A DNA stretch of 64,000 nucleotides, from NCBI RefSeq assembly GCF_029537375.1, contig NZ_CP120679.1:613501-677500 (forward strand), in the 5' to 3' direction. The notes under the pieces were generated by a model. That model saw only the letters and a list, made by a program, of their open reading frames with translations, had not been told where the DNA came from and made no database searches. The DNA is from Bacillus sp. HSf4. Its GTDB lineage: Bacteria; Bacillota; Bacilli; Bacillales; Bacillaceae. Positions 9,497-18,463 of this stretch are shown here, one piece after another. The first letter of the stretch is position 1. The number at the start of each line of letters is the position of its first letter. Made by a program: the position numbers and the translations under genes.

Positions 9497-10504
9497 ATGG
9501 ATTTCAGGGAAGTGATTGAGCAGCGCTATCGACAGCTGCTTAGCCGTTATATATCTGAACTGACAGAAACGTCCCTTTATCAGGGGCAGAAATTCAGCAG
9601 AAAAACGATCGAACATCAAGTGCCGCCGGAAGAAATTATCAGCATACACCGAAAAGTTCTGTCTGAATTGTATCCGGATCTTCCAGACCATGTGTTCCAT
9701 TCGCTCGACTTTTTAATTGAAGTGATGATTGGATACGGGTTGGCCTATCAAGAACATCAAACATTAAGAGGCATTCAGCAGGAAATTAAATCGGAAATGG
9801 AAATTGCCGCAAATGTGCAGCAGACGCTGCTTGAGACAACAATTCCGAAAGTCGAAGCCCTCGAAATCGGGGCGCTGAGCGTTCCGGCGAAGCAAATGAG
9901 CGGTGATTATTATCATTTCGTCCGCGATCAGGAATCGATGAATATCGCCATTGCAGATGTGATCGGGAAAGGCATACCTGCCGCATTGTGCATGTCGATG
10001 ATCAAGTATGCGATGGATTCTCTGCCGGATTCGGGCACTGATCCTTCACAGGTGCTGAAAAGCTTGAACAGGGTGGTCGAACAAAATGTCGATCCGAGCA
10101 TGTTTATTACGATGTTTTACGGAAACTATCATCTTCAAAAACACCTATTCACGTATGCATCCGCCGGTCATGAACCTGGCTTTTATTATTCTTCAGGAGA
10201 AAACAAATTCTATGATTTAAAAGCGAAAGGTCTCGTTCTCGGCATTTCTTCAGATTATGATTATGAACAATGTGAGCAAAAACTAGATATCGGCGATATG
10301 ATTATTCTTTTTTCAGACGGAGTGACTGAATCCAGAACAGAGTCCGGATTTTTGGAGCGCGGCGATCTTCAAGACCTGATCAGCGTACATATGAAGGAGC
10401 CGGCGCAGCAAATGGTTGAGAAGATTTACGAACATCTGCTCAAGCTCCAGGAATTTCAGCTCCATGATGATTTCACTCTCATCGTTTTCAGAAGAAAGGT
10501 TTAA
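9497..10504 (+). CDS. rsbU: environmental phosphatase RsbU (PP2C)
   Basis: 335 residues: an N-terminal RsbT-binding four-helix domain (about 1-85) and a PP2C/SpoIIE phosphatase domain with metal-binding GDYYHF, DVIGKG, SAGHEPG and FSDGVTE. Dephosphorylates RsbV-P when activated by RsbT. The sigma-B promoter for the downstream half of the operon overlaps its last codons. Confidence 0.95.
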   Translation: MDFREVIEQRYRQLLSRYISELTETSLYQGQKFSRKTIEHQVPPEEIISIHRKVLSELYPDLPDHVFHSLDFLIEVMIGYGLAYQEHQTLRGIQQEIKSEMEIAANVQQTLLETTIPKVEALEIGALSVPAKQMSGDYYHFVRDQESMNIAIADVIGKGIPAALCMSMIKYAMDSLPDSGTDPSQVLKSLNRVVEQNVDPSMFITMFYGNYHLQKHLFTYASAGHEPGFYYSSGENKFYDLKAKGLVLGISSDYDYEQCEQKLDIGDMIILFSDGVTESRTESGFLERGDLQDLISVHMKEPAQQMVEKIYEHLLKLQEFQLHDDFTLIVFRRKV

Positions 10505-10524
10505 TGTTTCATGTTGCCGGGTAA
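10499..10524 (+). promoter_or_regulatory. sigma-B promoter driving rsbV-rsbW-sigB-rsbX
   Basis: -35 GTTTAA (10499-10504), 14-nt spacer, -10 GGGTAA (10519-10524), a close match to the sigma-B consensus GTTTAA-N12-14-GGGTAT. Position just before rsbV is as in B. subtilis and provides autoregulation. Confidence 0.9.
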
Positions 10525-10562
10525 TCATACTGTAGCGATTAAAGAGAATCAGAGGTGATATT

Positions 10563-10889
10563 GTGAATTTGGCAGTCGATACGAACAAAACTGATTATGC
10601 AATAGAAATCAAAGTAGCGGGAGAAATCGATGTCCACTCTGCACCTGCACTGCGTGATAAGCTGATGCCGCTCGCAGAGGAAGGAAGGGATCTGAAAGTT
10701 TGCCTGAAAGACGTGTCATATATGGACAGCACGGGACTGGGCGTTTTTGTAGGCGTATATAAAGCGGTAAACAGGACTGGGGGTTCTTTGGTGCTTGAAA
10801 ATCTATCTGAACGCTTAATTCGTTTGTTTGATATTACAGGCTTAAAGGACATCATTGATATTTCTGGAAAGTCAGAGGGTGGATTATAA
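10563..10889 (+). CDS. rsbV: anti-anti-sigma factor RsbV
   Basis: 108-residue STAS protein with the phosphorylatable serine in [12 protein letters not shown] near residue 57. In its unphosphorylated form it sequesters RsbW. GTG start behind AGAGGTGAT. The stop overlaps the rsbW start by one base. Confidence 0.95.
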   Translation: MNLAVDTNKTDYAIEIKVAGEIDVHSAPALRDKLMPLAEEGRDLKVCLKDVSYMDSTGLGVFVGVYKAVNRTGGSLVLENLSERLIRLFDITGLKDIIDISGKSEGGL

Positions 10890-11371
10890 TGAAGACTGCA
10901 GTTGATTACATTGAAATGAAATCACCTGCCAAACCGGAGTACGTGGGAATTGTTCGTTTGACCCTGTCGGGGATTGCGAGCAAAATGGGATATTCCTATG
11001 ACGATATCGAAGATTTGAAAATCGCTGTGAGCGAAGCTTGCACGAACGCTGTGCAGCACGCTTATCAAGCGGATAAACAAGGGGAGGTCTCCGTCAGGTT
11101 CGGCGTTTTTGAAGATCGCCTTGAGATTGTTGTCGCAGATCAAGGGGACAGCTTCGATATTTGCGATAAACAGGAAGCGCTTGGGCCATACTCTCCTGAG
11201 CATACAGCAGATCAGCTGTCAGAAGGAGGGCTCGGCTTATATTTAATGGAAACGCTCATGGATGAAGTGAATGTGCAAATTAACTCTGGTGTCACCGTGT
11301 CGATGACAAAGTTCTTAAACAGGGAGCGAGTTGATGATGGCACAACCGTCCAAAAATACGAAACCAACTAA
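10889..11371 (+). CDS. rsbW: anti-sigma-B factor and serine kinase RsbW
   Basis: 160 residues, GHKL kinase fold with N box SEACTNAVQHAY, G1 VADQGDSFD and G2 GGLGLYLME. Binds and inactivates sigma-B or phosphorylates RsbV. Its 3' end overlaps sigB by about 40 bp, which should couple synthesis of the pair. Confidence 0.95.
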   Translation: MKTAVDYIEMKSPAKPEYVGIVRLTLSGIASKMGYSYDDIEDLKIAVSEACTNAVQHAYQADKQGEVSVRFGVFEDRLEIVVADQGDSFDICDKQEALGPYSPEHTADQLSEGGLGLYLMETLMDEVNVQINSGVTVSMTKFLNRERVDDGTTVQKYETN

Positions 11372-12128
11372 AGATGAAGTCGCCCGGCTGATTAAAAAAT
11401 ATCAGGAAAGCCATGATGAAGAGGCTCAAGCGATCCTTGTCCAGACATATCAACATCTCGTCGAGGCGCTGGCCAAAAAGTATTCCAAAGGCCAAAGTTT
11501 TCACGAAGATCTGAGCCAGGTGGGAATGCTCGGTTTGCTGGGGGCGATCAAACGGTACGATCCTGATGTGGGAAAATCGTTTGAAGCCTTTGCCATACCG
11601 ACCATCGTCGGAGAAATCAAGCGGTTTCTCCGGGATAAAACCTGGAGTGTCCATGTGCCGAGAAGAATCAAGGAACTCGGACCCCGGATCAAAATGGCGG
11701 TTGACCGGCTGACGGCGGAGACCCAGAGGTCGCCCAGAGTCGAGGAAATCGCCGAATATCTCGGGGTGACGGAAGAAGAAGTGCTGGAAACGATGGAAAT
11801 GGGGAAAAGCTATCAGGCGCTTTCCGTTGACCACAGCATTGAAGCCGATGCCGACGGCAGTACGGTGACGATTCTGGATATCGTCGGCTCACAGGAAGAA
11901 GGCTATGAAAGAGTCAACCAAAAGCTGATGCTGGAAAGTGTATGGCATGTCCTGTCCGATCGTGAGAAAAAAATCATCGAGCTGACTTACATCGAAAACA
12001 AAAGCCAAAAAGAAACAGGGGAAATGCTGGGCATATCGCAAATGCACGTATCGAGGCTGCAGAGGAAAGCCGTCAAACGTCTGAGGGAAGCTTTGTCAGA
12101 AGATCCCTTGATGGAGTTAAAGCCATGA
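11334..12128 (+). CDS. sigB: general stress sigma factor SigB
   Basis: 264 residues. Sigma-70 regions 2 (GLLGAIKRYDP, FEAFAIPTI), 3 and 4 (DREKKIIELTYIENKSQKE with helix-turn-helix ISQMHVSRLQRKA) are all present. Of the two ATGs at 11331/11334 the second is better spaced from AGGGAG. Overlaps rsbX by 4 bp. Confidence 0.95.
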   Translation: MMAQPSKNTKPTKDEVARLIKKYQESHDEEAQAILVQTYQHLVEALAKKYSKGQSFHEDLSQVGMLGLLGAIKRYDPDVGKSFEAFAIPTIVGEIKRFLRDKTWSVHVPRRIKELGPRIKMAVDRLTAETQRSPRVEEIAEYLGVTEEEVLETMEMGKSYQALSVDHSIEADADGSTVTILDIVGSQEEGYERVNQKLMLESVWHVLSDREKKIIELTYIENKSQKETGEMLGISQMHVSRLQRKAVKRLREALSEDPLMELKP

Positions 12129-12724
12129 TCTGGACCGAATCGAATGACCACATTCGCGCACTTGTCTACCAGCTGCCTAAAGACGGGAAATCGATCTGCG
12201 GAGACAGCTTTTATTTCAATGCGACCGACCAGGGAATGATCTGTGCCCTGGCCGACGGACTGGGAAGCGGTGAAATGGCTCATGAATCCTCTTCGGCGAT
12301 CAGCGAGGTTGTCAAAGAGCATGGTGATGAAGATGTCGCAAGCTTGATGGAGAGGTGCAATCAAGCGCTGAAGCAAAAGCGGGGTGCGACCGTCTCGATT
12401 TTAAAAGCCGATTTTAAAACGAGGACCATCGCTTACAGCTCAATCGGCAATATTCGCTTTATCCTATATGCTCCTTCAGATCAATATATTTACCCTCTCC
12501 CCGTGACCGGATATATGTCGGGAAAACCGCAAACCTATAAAACATTCACCTATACGTATGAAAAAGGATCGAGATTTATCATCCATTCAGACGGCTTGGT
12601 CGTACCAGGCCTTCGATCTTATTTGAAACTGCACCACTCTCCCGGAGATATTTCAGATCAGCTTGAAACTTATACGCTGATGGGAAAAGACGATCTGACC
12701 TACATCATCGGACAGCTTTTTTAG
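12125..12724 (+). CDS. rsbX: feedback phosphatase RsbX (PP2C)
   Basis: 199 residues, same as B. subtilis RsbX. PP2C motifs GDSF, ALADGLGSGEMAHESS and HSDGLV are present. It dephosphorylates RsbR and RsbS to reset the stressosome. Starts in the ATGA overlap with the sigB stop. Last gene of the operon. Confidence 0.94.
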   Translation: MIWTESNDHIRALVYQLPKDGKSICGDSFYFNATDQGMICALADGLGSGEMAHESSSAISEVVKEHGDEDVASLMERCNQALKQKRGATVSILKADFKTRTIAYSSIGNIRFILYAPSDQYIYPLPVTGYMSGKPQTYKTFTYTYEKGSRFIIHSDGLVVPGLRSYLKLHHSPGDISDQLETYTLMGKDDLTYIIGQLF

Positions 12725-12740
12725 AGGAGCTGTCCTTTTG
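12710..12740 (+). terminator. terminator of the sigB operon
   Basis: GGACAGCT / AGCTGTCC stem overlapping the rsbX stop codon, followed by TTTT. Confidence 0.75.
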
Positions 12741-12802
12741 ATATAGGTGTTTTTCAATATCTTTTGGTACACTAATAGGACAACATTCTTATGGAGGATA
12801 CA

Positions 12803-14965
12803 ATGGATACTTTAGCGTTAATCGTCAAACAAATCGCAAAAGAGACGGAGCTGGCGCCGAAGCACGTCGGCAATGTCATTCAATTATTGGAAGATGGAAA
12901 CACCGTGCCTTTTATCGCGAGATACCGCAAGGAACAGACGGGTTCTATGGATGAAGTGCAAATTCAAACGATCTCCGAACGCTGGGGATACATTCAGCAC
13001 TTAAATCAGCGGAAGGAAGAAGTCATCCGTCTGATTGCCGAGCAGGACAAGCTGACAGACGTGCTCAAGCTCAAGATCGAAAAGGCGGACAAGCTTCAGG
13101 AAGTAGAAGACTTATACAGACCCTATAAACAGAAAAGAAAAACAAAAGCGACCATCGCCAAAAGCAAGGGGCTTGAGCCTTTGGCTGATTTCATCAGCGC
13201 CCTGCCGCAGAACAAAAACATACTGGCTGAAGCACAAAAATACATAAATGAAGAAAAAGAAGTCTTCAGCGCCGAGGAAGCGCTGGAAGGCGCGAAAAAC
13301 ATTCTTGCCGAACGGATTTCCGACGAACCTGAATTCAGAAGATGGATTCGCCGGGAAACTTTCAAACGAGGAACATTAAAGTCTGCGGCCAAAGACGCTG
13401 AAGCGGACGAAAAGAAAATCTATGAAATGTATTATGAATATGAAGAGCCGATCCAAAAAATCGTGCCTCATCGCGTGCTCGCCGTCAACCGCGGCGAAAA
13501 AGAGGACATTTTAAAAGTGTCCGTCGAGCCGCCACTCGACCGCATCCTCGATTATTTAGAAAAACAAATCCTTAAGCATAAACAAACAACGGCGAAAGAC
13601 TTGCTGAAGGACGCGATTGAAGACGGCTATAAACGCCTGATCCAGCCGTCCATCGAAAGGGAGATCAGAAAAGAGCTGACCGAAAAAGCGGAGGACCAAG
13701 CGATTCACATCTTTGCCGAAAACCTGCGCAAGCTCTTGCTGCAGCCGCCGATGAAAGGGAAGCTCGTCCTCGGCGTTGACCCGGCCTTCCGCACCGGCTG
13801 CAAGCTTGCGGTCGTCGATGAGACAGGGAAGGTGCTGAAAATCGATGTGATCTACCCGCACCCGCCTGTCAACAAGAAAAACGCAGCGATGGATAAAGTG
13901 AAACATATCATCGAAGAATTTCAAATTGAAGTGATCGCGATTGGTAACGGGACGGCGTCAAGAGAGACCGAACAATTTATCGCCGACCTTTTGAAAGGCA
14001 TCGACAGAAAGGTTTATTACCTGATCGTCAATGAAGCGGGAGCAAGCGTCTACTCCGCTTCAGAGCTGGCCAGGGAAGAGTTCCCCGACCTGCAGGTGGA
14101 AGAGCGGAGCGCCGTGTCGATCGCCCGCCGGCTTCAAGATCCGCTTGCCGAGCTTGTCAAAATCGACCCTAAATCAGTCGGCGTCGGTCAATATCAGCAC
14201 GATGTCAGCCAGAAAAAATTAAACGACTCCCTCCGCTTTGTCGTGGAAACCGTCGTCAACCAGGTCGGCGTCAATGTCAACACAGCATCGGCCGCGCTGT
14301 TGCAGTATGTTGCCGGTTTATCGAAATCAGTGGCATCCAACATCGTCAAAAAACGGGAGGAAGTCGGAAAATTCTCGACCCGCAAAGAGCTGAAAGATAT
14401 TCCGCGGCTCGGAGCGAAAACATATGAGCAGTGCATCGGCTTTTTGAGGGTGCCTGACGGCGATGAACCGCTTGACCGCACAGGCATCCACCCGGAAAGC
14501 TACAAAGAAACGAGAGAGCTTTTGAAAAAGCTGGGCTTGTCAACAGAGCAAATCGGTTCGGCCGAGCTCCAGGGCAAAATAAATGAACTGGATATTCGCG
14601 AAGCCGCGGAACAATTGGCAATCGGCGAGATCACGCTGAAAGACATTTGCGCCCAGCTGACAAGGCCTGAGCGCGATCCAAGGGATGAAGTGCCTAAACC
14701 TCTTCTCAAAACCGATGTGCTCCAACTGGAGGATTTAAAAGAAGGAATGGAGCTGCAGGGTACGGTGCGCAATGTCGTCGATTTCGGCGCATTCGTCGAC
14801 ATCGGTGTCAAACAGGACGGGCTTGTGCACATTTCCAAGCTCAGCCGTTCCTTTGTCAAACATCCGCTTGACGTCGTATCGGTCGGCGATATCGTGACAG
14901 TTTGGGTAGAGCATGCAGATGCGGCGAAAGGAAGGGTGTCGTTATCGATGGTCAAAGAAAAATAG
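12803..14965 (+). CDS. tex: Tex family RNA-binding protein (YdcI)
   Basis: 720 residues with the Tex architecture: N-terminal helical domain, RNase H-like YqgF domain (GVDPAFRTGCK near residue 325), helix-hairpin-helix segments (VNTASAALLQYVAGLS) and a C-terminal S1 RNA-binding domain (MELQGTVRNVVDFGAFVDIG). ATG 12803 lies behind GGAGG; the upstream ATG at 12791 contains that site. Located after rsbX here, whereas B. subtilis has ydcF-ydcH in between. Confidence 0.93.
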   Translation: MDTLALIVKQIAKETELAPKHVGNVIQLLEDGNTVPFIARYRKEQTGSMDEVQIQTISERWGYIQHLNQRKEEVIRLIAEQDKLTDVLKLKIEKADKLQEVEDLYRPYKQKRKTKATIAKSKGLEPLADFISALPQNKNILAEAQKYINEEKEVFSAEEALEGAKNILAERISDEPEFRRWIRRETFKRGTLKSAAKDAEADEKKIYEMYYEYEEPIQKIVPHRVLAVNRGEKEDILKVSVEPPLDRILDYLEKQILKHKQTTAKDLLKDAIEDGYKRLIQPSIEREIRKELTEKAEDQAIHIFAENLRKLLLQPPMKGKLVLGVDPAFRTGCKLAVVDETGKVLKIDVIYPHPPVNKKNAAMDKVKHIIEEFQIEVIAIGNGTASRETEQFIADLLKGIDRKVYYLIVNEAGASVYSASELAREEFPDLQVEERSAVSIARRLQDPLAELVKIDPKSVGVGQYQHDVSQKKLNDSLRFVVETVVNQVGVNVNTASAALLQYVAGLSKSVASNIVKKREEVGKFSTRKELKDIPRLGAKTYEQCIGFLRVPDGDEPLDRTGIHPESYKETRELLKKLGLSTEQIGSAELQGKINELDIREAAEQLAIGEITLKDICAQLTRPERDPRDEVPKPLLKTDVLQLEDLKEGMELQGTVRNVVDFGAFVDIGVKQDGLVHISKLSRSFVKHPLDVVSVGDIVTVWVEHADAAKGRVSLSMVKEK

Positions 14966-14992
14966 CACTGCTCATCAGCAGTGTTTTTTTCT
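14964..14992. terminator. terminator between tex and cmpA
   Basis: CACTGCT-CATC-AGCAGTG stem followed by seven T residues in the tex direction. It overlaps the 3' end of cmpA on the other strand. Confidence 0.85.
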
Positions 14993-15085
14993 GTAAAAAT
15001 ACCAGCACTGATTCAGCAGTTTAATCTGGTAATGATCCTTTTCGTAAAAAGCTCTTTGCATCTGGTTTTTGAGCCAATTCGGCAT
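14975..15085 (-). CDS. cmpA: spore morphogenesis quality-control adaptor CmpA
   Basis: 36-codon gene read by hand on the minus strand. The peptide starts MPNWLKNQMQ, ends YFYRKKHC, and is nearly identical to B. subtilis CmpA, also encoded between tex (ydcI) and ydcK. CmpA is an adaptor that delivers SpoIVA to ClpXP in cells with faulty spore coats. A strong AGGAGGG site lies 7 nt before the ATG at 15085. Confidence 0.93.
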   Translation of the reverse strand: MPNWLKNQMQRAFYEKDHYQIKLLNQCWYFYRKKHC

Positions 15086-15190
15086 TGACAATCCCTCCTG
15101 AAGGCTCTGAAGATAGAGTGTGGGTTTTGTTTTAGTTTATGCCGACGGGAATTTGTCCTGTTCGATGTTTTTGAAAATGAGGTGGATTCA

Positions 15191-15652
15191 ATGGACGATC
15201 AGCAATTGCAGCAGCTGACAGAACAGCTGTCTTTGACCTATTTTAAAAAGCCGTTCCGGCACAAGGCTTATTTCAACAGCCGCCTGAAGACGACCGGAGG
15301 CAGATATTTATTGCACTCGCACGATATCGAGCTGAACAAAAAATATTTGGCAGAGCACGGCCGACAAGAGCTTGAAGGCATCATCAAGCATGAGCTCTGC
15401 CATTACCACCTTCATCTTGAAGGAAAAGGCTACAAACACCGCGACAGAGATTTTAGAACGCTCCTAAAGGAAGTCGGAGCCCCAAGGTTCTGCACACCGC
15501 TCGCCGATGCGAAAAAACAGCCGAGAAAAGTGCGCACATACAAGTGTGCAGCATGCGGACAAACCTTTGTGCGCAAGCGCGCCATGGATACAAGCCGCTA
15601 TGTTTGCGGAAAGTGCGGAGGGAAAATAAAAGAAATTGCGAAAAAGGGTTGA
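15191..15652 (+). CDS. ydcK: SprT-like zinc metalloprotease-fold protein YdcK
   Basis: 153 residues. The SprT core has the zinc motif HELCHYHLH near residue 67 and the downstream GYKHRDRDF. The C-terminus carries a zinc ribbon with two C-x2-C pairs (CAAC and CGKC). ATG 15191 is chosen over GTG 15182 because GAGGTGG precedes it at proper spacing. Function in Bacillus unknown. Confidence 0.9.
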   Translation: MDDQQLQQLTEQLSLTYFKKPFRHKAYFNSRLKTTGGRYLLHSHDIELNKKYLAEHGRQELEGIIKHELCHYHLHLEGKGYKHRDRDFRTLLKEVGAPRFCTPLADAKKQPRKVRTYKCAACGQTFVRKRAMDTSRYVCGKCGGKIKEIAKKG

Positions 15653-15723
15653 CTGATCAGACTTGCCTATGTTAAATTATAAAAGCCGTCGCAAGACAGG
15701 GCATCAAAAACAAATTGTTGTTC

Positions 15724-15752
15724 TTGACACAATTTGTCGATATAGGTATAAT
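15724..15752 (+). promoter_or_regulatory. sigma-A promoter of the tRNA cluster
   Basis: TTGACA (15724-15729), 17-bp spacer, TATAAT (15747-15752): a perfect consensus promoter 17 bp before tRNA-Asn. Confidence 0.9.
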
Positions 15753-15768
15753 GAATGAGTCTGATCAT

Positions 15769-15843
15769 TCCACAGTAGCTCAGTGGTAGAGCTATCGGCT
15801 GTTAACCGATCGGTCGCAGGTTCGAATCCTGCCTGTGGAGCCA
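15769..15843 (+). tRNA. tRNA-Asn(GTT)
   Basis: Complete cloverleaf with acceptor TCCACAG/CTGTGGA, GTT anticodon and encoded CCA. First of seven tRNAs in the trnS-type cluster. Confidence 0.97.
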
Positions 15844-15846
15844 TAT

Positions 15847-15937
15847 GGAGAAGTACTCAAGTGGCTGAAGAGGCGCCCCTGCTAAGGGTGTAGGTCGCGT
15901 AAGCGGCGCGAGGGTTCAAATCCCTCCTTCTCCGCCA
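15847..15937 (+). tRNA. tRNA-Ser(GCT)
   Basis: Class II tRNA with a long variable arm, GCT anticodon, acceptor GGAGAAG/CTTCTCC, CCA encoded. Confidence 0.97.
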
Positions 15938-15963
15938 TTTAAAATGCGATATTGACATCATAT

Positions 15964-16035
15964 GGCCCGTTGGTCAAGTGGTTAAGACACCGCCCTTTCA
16001 CGGCGGTAACACGGGTTCGAATCCCGTACGGGTCA
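15964..16035 (+). tRNA. tRNA-Glu(TTC)
   Basis: Acceptor GGCCCGT/ACGGGTC, anticodon TTC in CCTTTCACGG. CCA is not encoded. Confidence 0.96.
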
Positions 16036-16049
16036 TTTCTCATAGCTGT

Positions 16050-16124
16050 TGGGCTATAGCCAAGCGGTAAGGCAACGGACTTTGACTCCGTCATGCGTTG
16101 GTTCGAATCCAGCTAGCCCAGCCA
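16050..16124 (+). tRNA. tRNA-Gln(TTG)
   Basis: Acceptor TGGGCTA/TAGCCCA, anticodon TTG, CCA encoded. Confidence 0.96.
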
Positions 16125-16133
16125 TCTTTATTT

Positions 16134-16209
16134 GAGCCATTAGCTCAGTTGGTAGAGCATCTGACTTTTAATCAGAGGGTCGAAGGTTCGAGTCCTTCAT
16201 GGCTCACCA
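16134..16209 (+). tRNA. tRNA-Lys(TTT)
   Basis: Acceptor GAGCCAT/ATGGCTC, anticodon TTT, CCA encoded. Confidence 0.97.
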
Positions 16210-16221
16210 TTGTTTTTTCAC

Positions 16222-16304
16222 GCGGGTGTGGCGGAATTGGCAGACGCGCTAGACTTAGGATCTAGTGTCTTTACGGCGTGGGGGTTCGAGTCCCTTCACC
16301 CGCA
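16222..16304 (+). tRNA. tRNA-Leu(TAG)
   Basis: Class II tRNA, acceptor GCGGGTG/CACCCGC, anticodon TAG. CCA is not encoded. Confidence 0.96.
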
Positions 16305-16324
16305 CTTTAAAAACAACATATCAT

Positions 16325-16386
<62 letters not shown>

Positions 16387-16407
<21 letters not shown>

Positions 16408-16446
16408 TACCAGAGATACCAAGGGTTTTGAGGACCTTGGTATTTT
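16387..16446 (+). repeat. left attachment repeat (attL)
   Basis: 45 identical bases (16387-16431), extending to about 60 with two mismatches, shared with 19917-19976. Starts inside the T arm of tRNA-Leu and ends in a CCAAGG...CCTTGG terminator-like hairpin. Confidence 0.92.
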
Positions 16447-16495
16447 TTTGTTTCTTTTTAATTTAATTTTTTTACTCCACATTTACTCCAGTTAC

Positions 16496-16680
16496 TTAAA
16501 GTAAGTCATCTAAACGGTCGGCAGTATCTCTCTGTTTGTTTGGAAAAAGGTGTCCGTAAACATCTATTGTTGTCTTTATAGATACATGTCCAAGCCGTTC
16601 TTTTATTGTTGTATAATCTTCACCTTGATGTATCAGTAAAGCCACATGAGAATGTCTTAAATTGTCCAATCTAATAGGCT
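16496..16680 (-). pseudogene. int: 3' fragment of a tyrosine integrase (ICEBs1 Int-like)
   Basis: Only the C-terminal catalytic end survives: LRHSHVALL (the RHxxR-type box), IKERLGHVSI and the nucleophile tyrosine in VYGHLFP near the end. The 5' two thirds is gone, replaced at about 16670-16680 by unrelated sequence. In ICEBs1, int is also the first gene inside attL and points towards it. Confidence 0.85.
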
Positions 16681-16723
16681 CAAGCAAGTAAATGAAAATC
16701 ATACAGTCAGTGTACAAACCGAA

Positions 16724-16999
16724 TTGCTTTCTTTAGAAAGTTATTCAAAGACAATTGATGAATCGTATGAATTGTTTTTGAATGTTGTGGAATTGGCTAC
16801 TACAGCAAATTCTGTTATTACAAATCAAACATTAATTGTTCAGACTACATTGAAAAAAGTAATTATGCTGTTTGAATTAACTGCTTGTGGTGGAAATAAG
16901 TATGATGAAGCAATTGATAAAGTAATAAATCAAGAAAAGAAATCCTTAAAGGAAATAGATGCTGATAATGAGGACTTTACTAGTGATTTGGGTTTATGA
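16724..16999 (+). pseudogene. fragment of an unidentified element gene
   Basis: About 91 codons of an acidic, helical, Thr/Ser-rich protein. The frame stays open upstream into the integrase fragment without a start or ribosome site, so the 5' end was probably removed by the same deletion. I do not recognise the family. Confidence 0.4.
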
Positions 17000-17210
17000 C
17001 GGAGGGAGATATATTCAATTTGCTTTCTATATGAAAAATCACATTCGTGAACTATCCACATTTAGATATTACGAAAAAGTCGGTGATTCATATCAGAAAC
17101 TTGAACGCATGCCCGGAGAAGGCACAGGGGATCGTTTGAGTCTTGATGGAAAAAAACCGGATTATGAAGAAGTGAAAGGGAAAGAAGCAAAATTAGAGAA
17201 TAAGAGCTGA
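16999..17210 (+). pseudogene. 3' remnant of an unidentified protein
   Basis: A frame continuing from within the previous fragment encodes a charged C-terminal tail (PGEGTGDRLSLDGKKPDYEE) ending just before a terminator. No credible start of its own. Probably the end of a second truncated gene. Not recognised. Confidence 0.4.
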
Positions 17211-17216
17211 AAAGAA

Positions 17217-17245
17217 TTAAAAGCAGGCATATGCCTGCTTTTAAT
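17217..17245 (+). terminator. terminator, copy 1 of a repeated hairpin
   Basis: Palindrome AAAGCAGGCATATGCCTGCTTTT. The same hairpin recurs at 18437-18460. Confidence 0.8.
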
Positions 17246-17457
17246 ATAGGTCTTTCAACTCGGATTTTTTTATGATATAATAGACTGTTTACAAAGAAGT
17301 ACATAAATGGTAAAAATAGATCATGTGTAAAACTTTCAAAAGGAGTGATTACTTAAGAAGTCGTCTAAAGTTCATGAGTAAATTACTCGGGACACTATTC
17401 AAAATTGTCGGGTAAAAAATCCTCGAACCCCGAAAACTATTTTTAGGAGGGGAAAGT

Positions 17458-17670
17458 TTGTTTTTTAAGAAAATGACTAAAAAAGAAAGAGAAAATACTG
17501 AAAAAGCAGTAAAAGTGGGATTTGTTTTTTATATGCTTGCTTTATCGGTAAGTTCTATATATTCTTTTTTTGTAGAATCTGGATTTAACATTTCATTTAT
17601 GATTTTAATAATTGGTTTAATAGTATTTTTTATTAGTGATTTTATATTTAATAAAATCACTAATAAATAG
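17458..17670 (+). CDS. small two-helix membrane protein (possible immunity protein)
   Basis: 70 residues with a lysine-rich N-terminus (KKMTKKERENTEK) and two hydrophobic helices at about 20-40 and 46-63. TTG start with a strong AGGAGGGG site. Followed 38 bp later by the secreted 223-residue protein, probably in one operon. Size and placement resemble an immunity protein for a secreted antimicrobial, but this is inference. AT-rich, unlike the core genes. Confidence 0.65.
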   Translation: MFFKKMTKKERENTEKAVKVGFVFYMLALSVSSIYSFFVESGFNISFMILIIGLIVFFISDFIFNKITNK

Positions 17671-17708
17671 AAAATGTTAATTTAAAAAAAGATAGGAGTA
17701 TACATATT

Positions 17709-18380
17709 ATGAAAAAGTTTGTGGTTTTAGTTTTAAGTGCTATATTCTTATTTTCTGTGTTATCTATTTCTACGACGGAAGTACATGCACAGTCGTTAGA
17801 TGGTATTCAAAATAAGAATAATGAATTTTATTCTACTATAGGAATGGATGAAGATTCTTTAAGCAAAGAACTTGATCAATTAATTGTTTTGTTAAAAGAA
17901 ATGGATTCTAAAGGGATAGATATTATTAATTTAGAAAATAATAAACCCGAACAAATTGAATCATTGAGTTCTTCTGCAAAAGCTTTGTACCTGAAATATG
18001 AATCTGAGATTCAAAATAAAGGAATAGAAGAAACTATAGGAGACGTTTCATTATTAGTTGGATCAGATGTGGTGAGTTCTGGAAAGTTCACAACTGCGGC
18101 TAAGGCTAGTGGTATTTATATTTCTAATAAGATTGTAGAAAAGTTAAACGACGTCGCTGGCTGGAGTGGCGGAATATTTGGAGTGGCTGCTGCTCTTATT
18201 AAATTAAAACTAGGTTTATCACCTACAGCTTATACTATGCTGATAATAGCTGTTGCTACTCTAGGAATGAAAACTATTAATTCCTGTAATAAATATAAAA
18301 AGGGCTTTTATCTTAAAGGTGAATTTGTAGGGCCCATGTTTGCACCCGTCGGAACAGTTACTTGTAAAGCAAAAAAATAA
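17709..18380 (+). CDS. secreted protein with a hydrophobic C-terminal helix (unknown)
   Basis: 223 residues. Signal peptide with cleavage probably after VHAQS-type Ala near residue 28. Then a helical, Glu/Lys-rich segment, and from about 150 a hydrophobic stretch (GIFGVAAALIKLKLGL...TMLIIAVATLG) followed by a short tail with two cysteines. The layout (signal peptide, spacer, hydrophobic peptide, two Cys) recalls pro-bacteriocins such as SdpC, but I see no sequence similarity to any. Preceded by a small membrane protein gene. AT-rich. Confidence 0.7.
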   Translation: MKKFVVLVLSAIFLFSVLSISTTEVHAQSLDGIQNKNNEFYSTIGMDEDSLSKELDQLIVLLKEMDSKGIDIINLENNKPEQIESLSSSAKALYLKYESEIQNKGIEETIGDVSLLVGSDVVSSGKFTTAAKASGIYISNKIVEKLNDVAGWSGGIFGVAAALIKLKLGLSPTAYTMLIIAVATLGMKTINSCNKYKKGFYLKGEFVGPMFAPVGTVTCKAKK

Positions 18381-18436
18381 TTACCTGGGTGGTTACAATT
18401 ACGATGAGGGTACAGTAGACTGGTAAAGTCCAAAAT

Positions 18437-18463
18437 TAAAGCAGGCATATGCCTGCTTTTTTA
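18437..18463 (+). terminator. terminator, copy 2 of the repeated hairpin
   Basis: Same AAAGCAGGCATATGCCTGCTTTT palindrome as at 17219 with a longer T-run. It ends the secreted-protein operon. Confidence 0.85.

Noticed and set aside
17374..17415. 13-residue amphipathic peptide frame (MSKLLGTLFKIVG)
   Set aside because: Tempting as a PSM-like peptide, but it lacks a ribosome site at usable distance and could occur by chance in AT-rich DNA.
17709..18380. SdpC-type cannibalism toxin precursor
   Set aside because: Similar layout (signal peptide, hydrophobic C-terminal helix, two Cys) but no residue-level similarity and no sdpA/sdpB-like neighbours.
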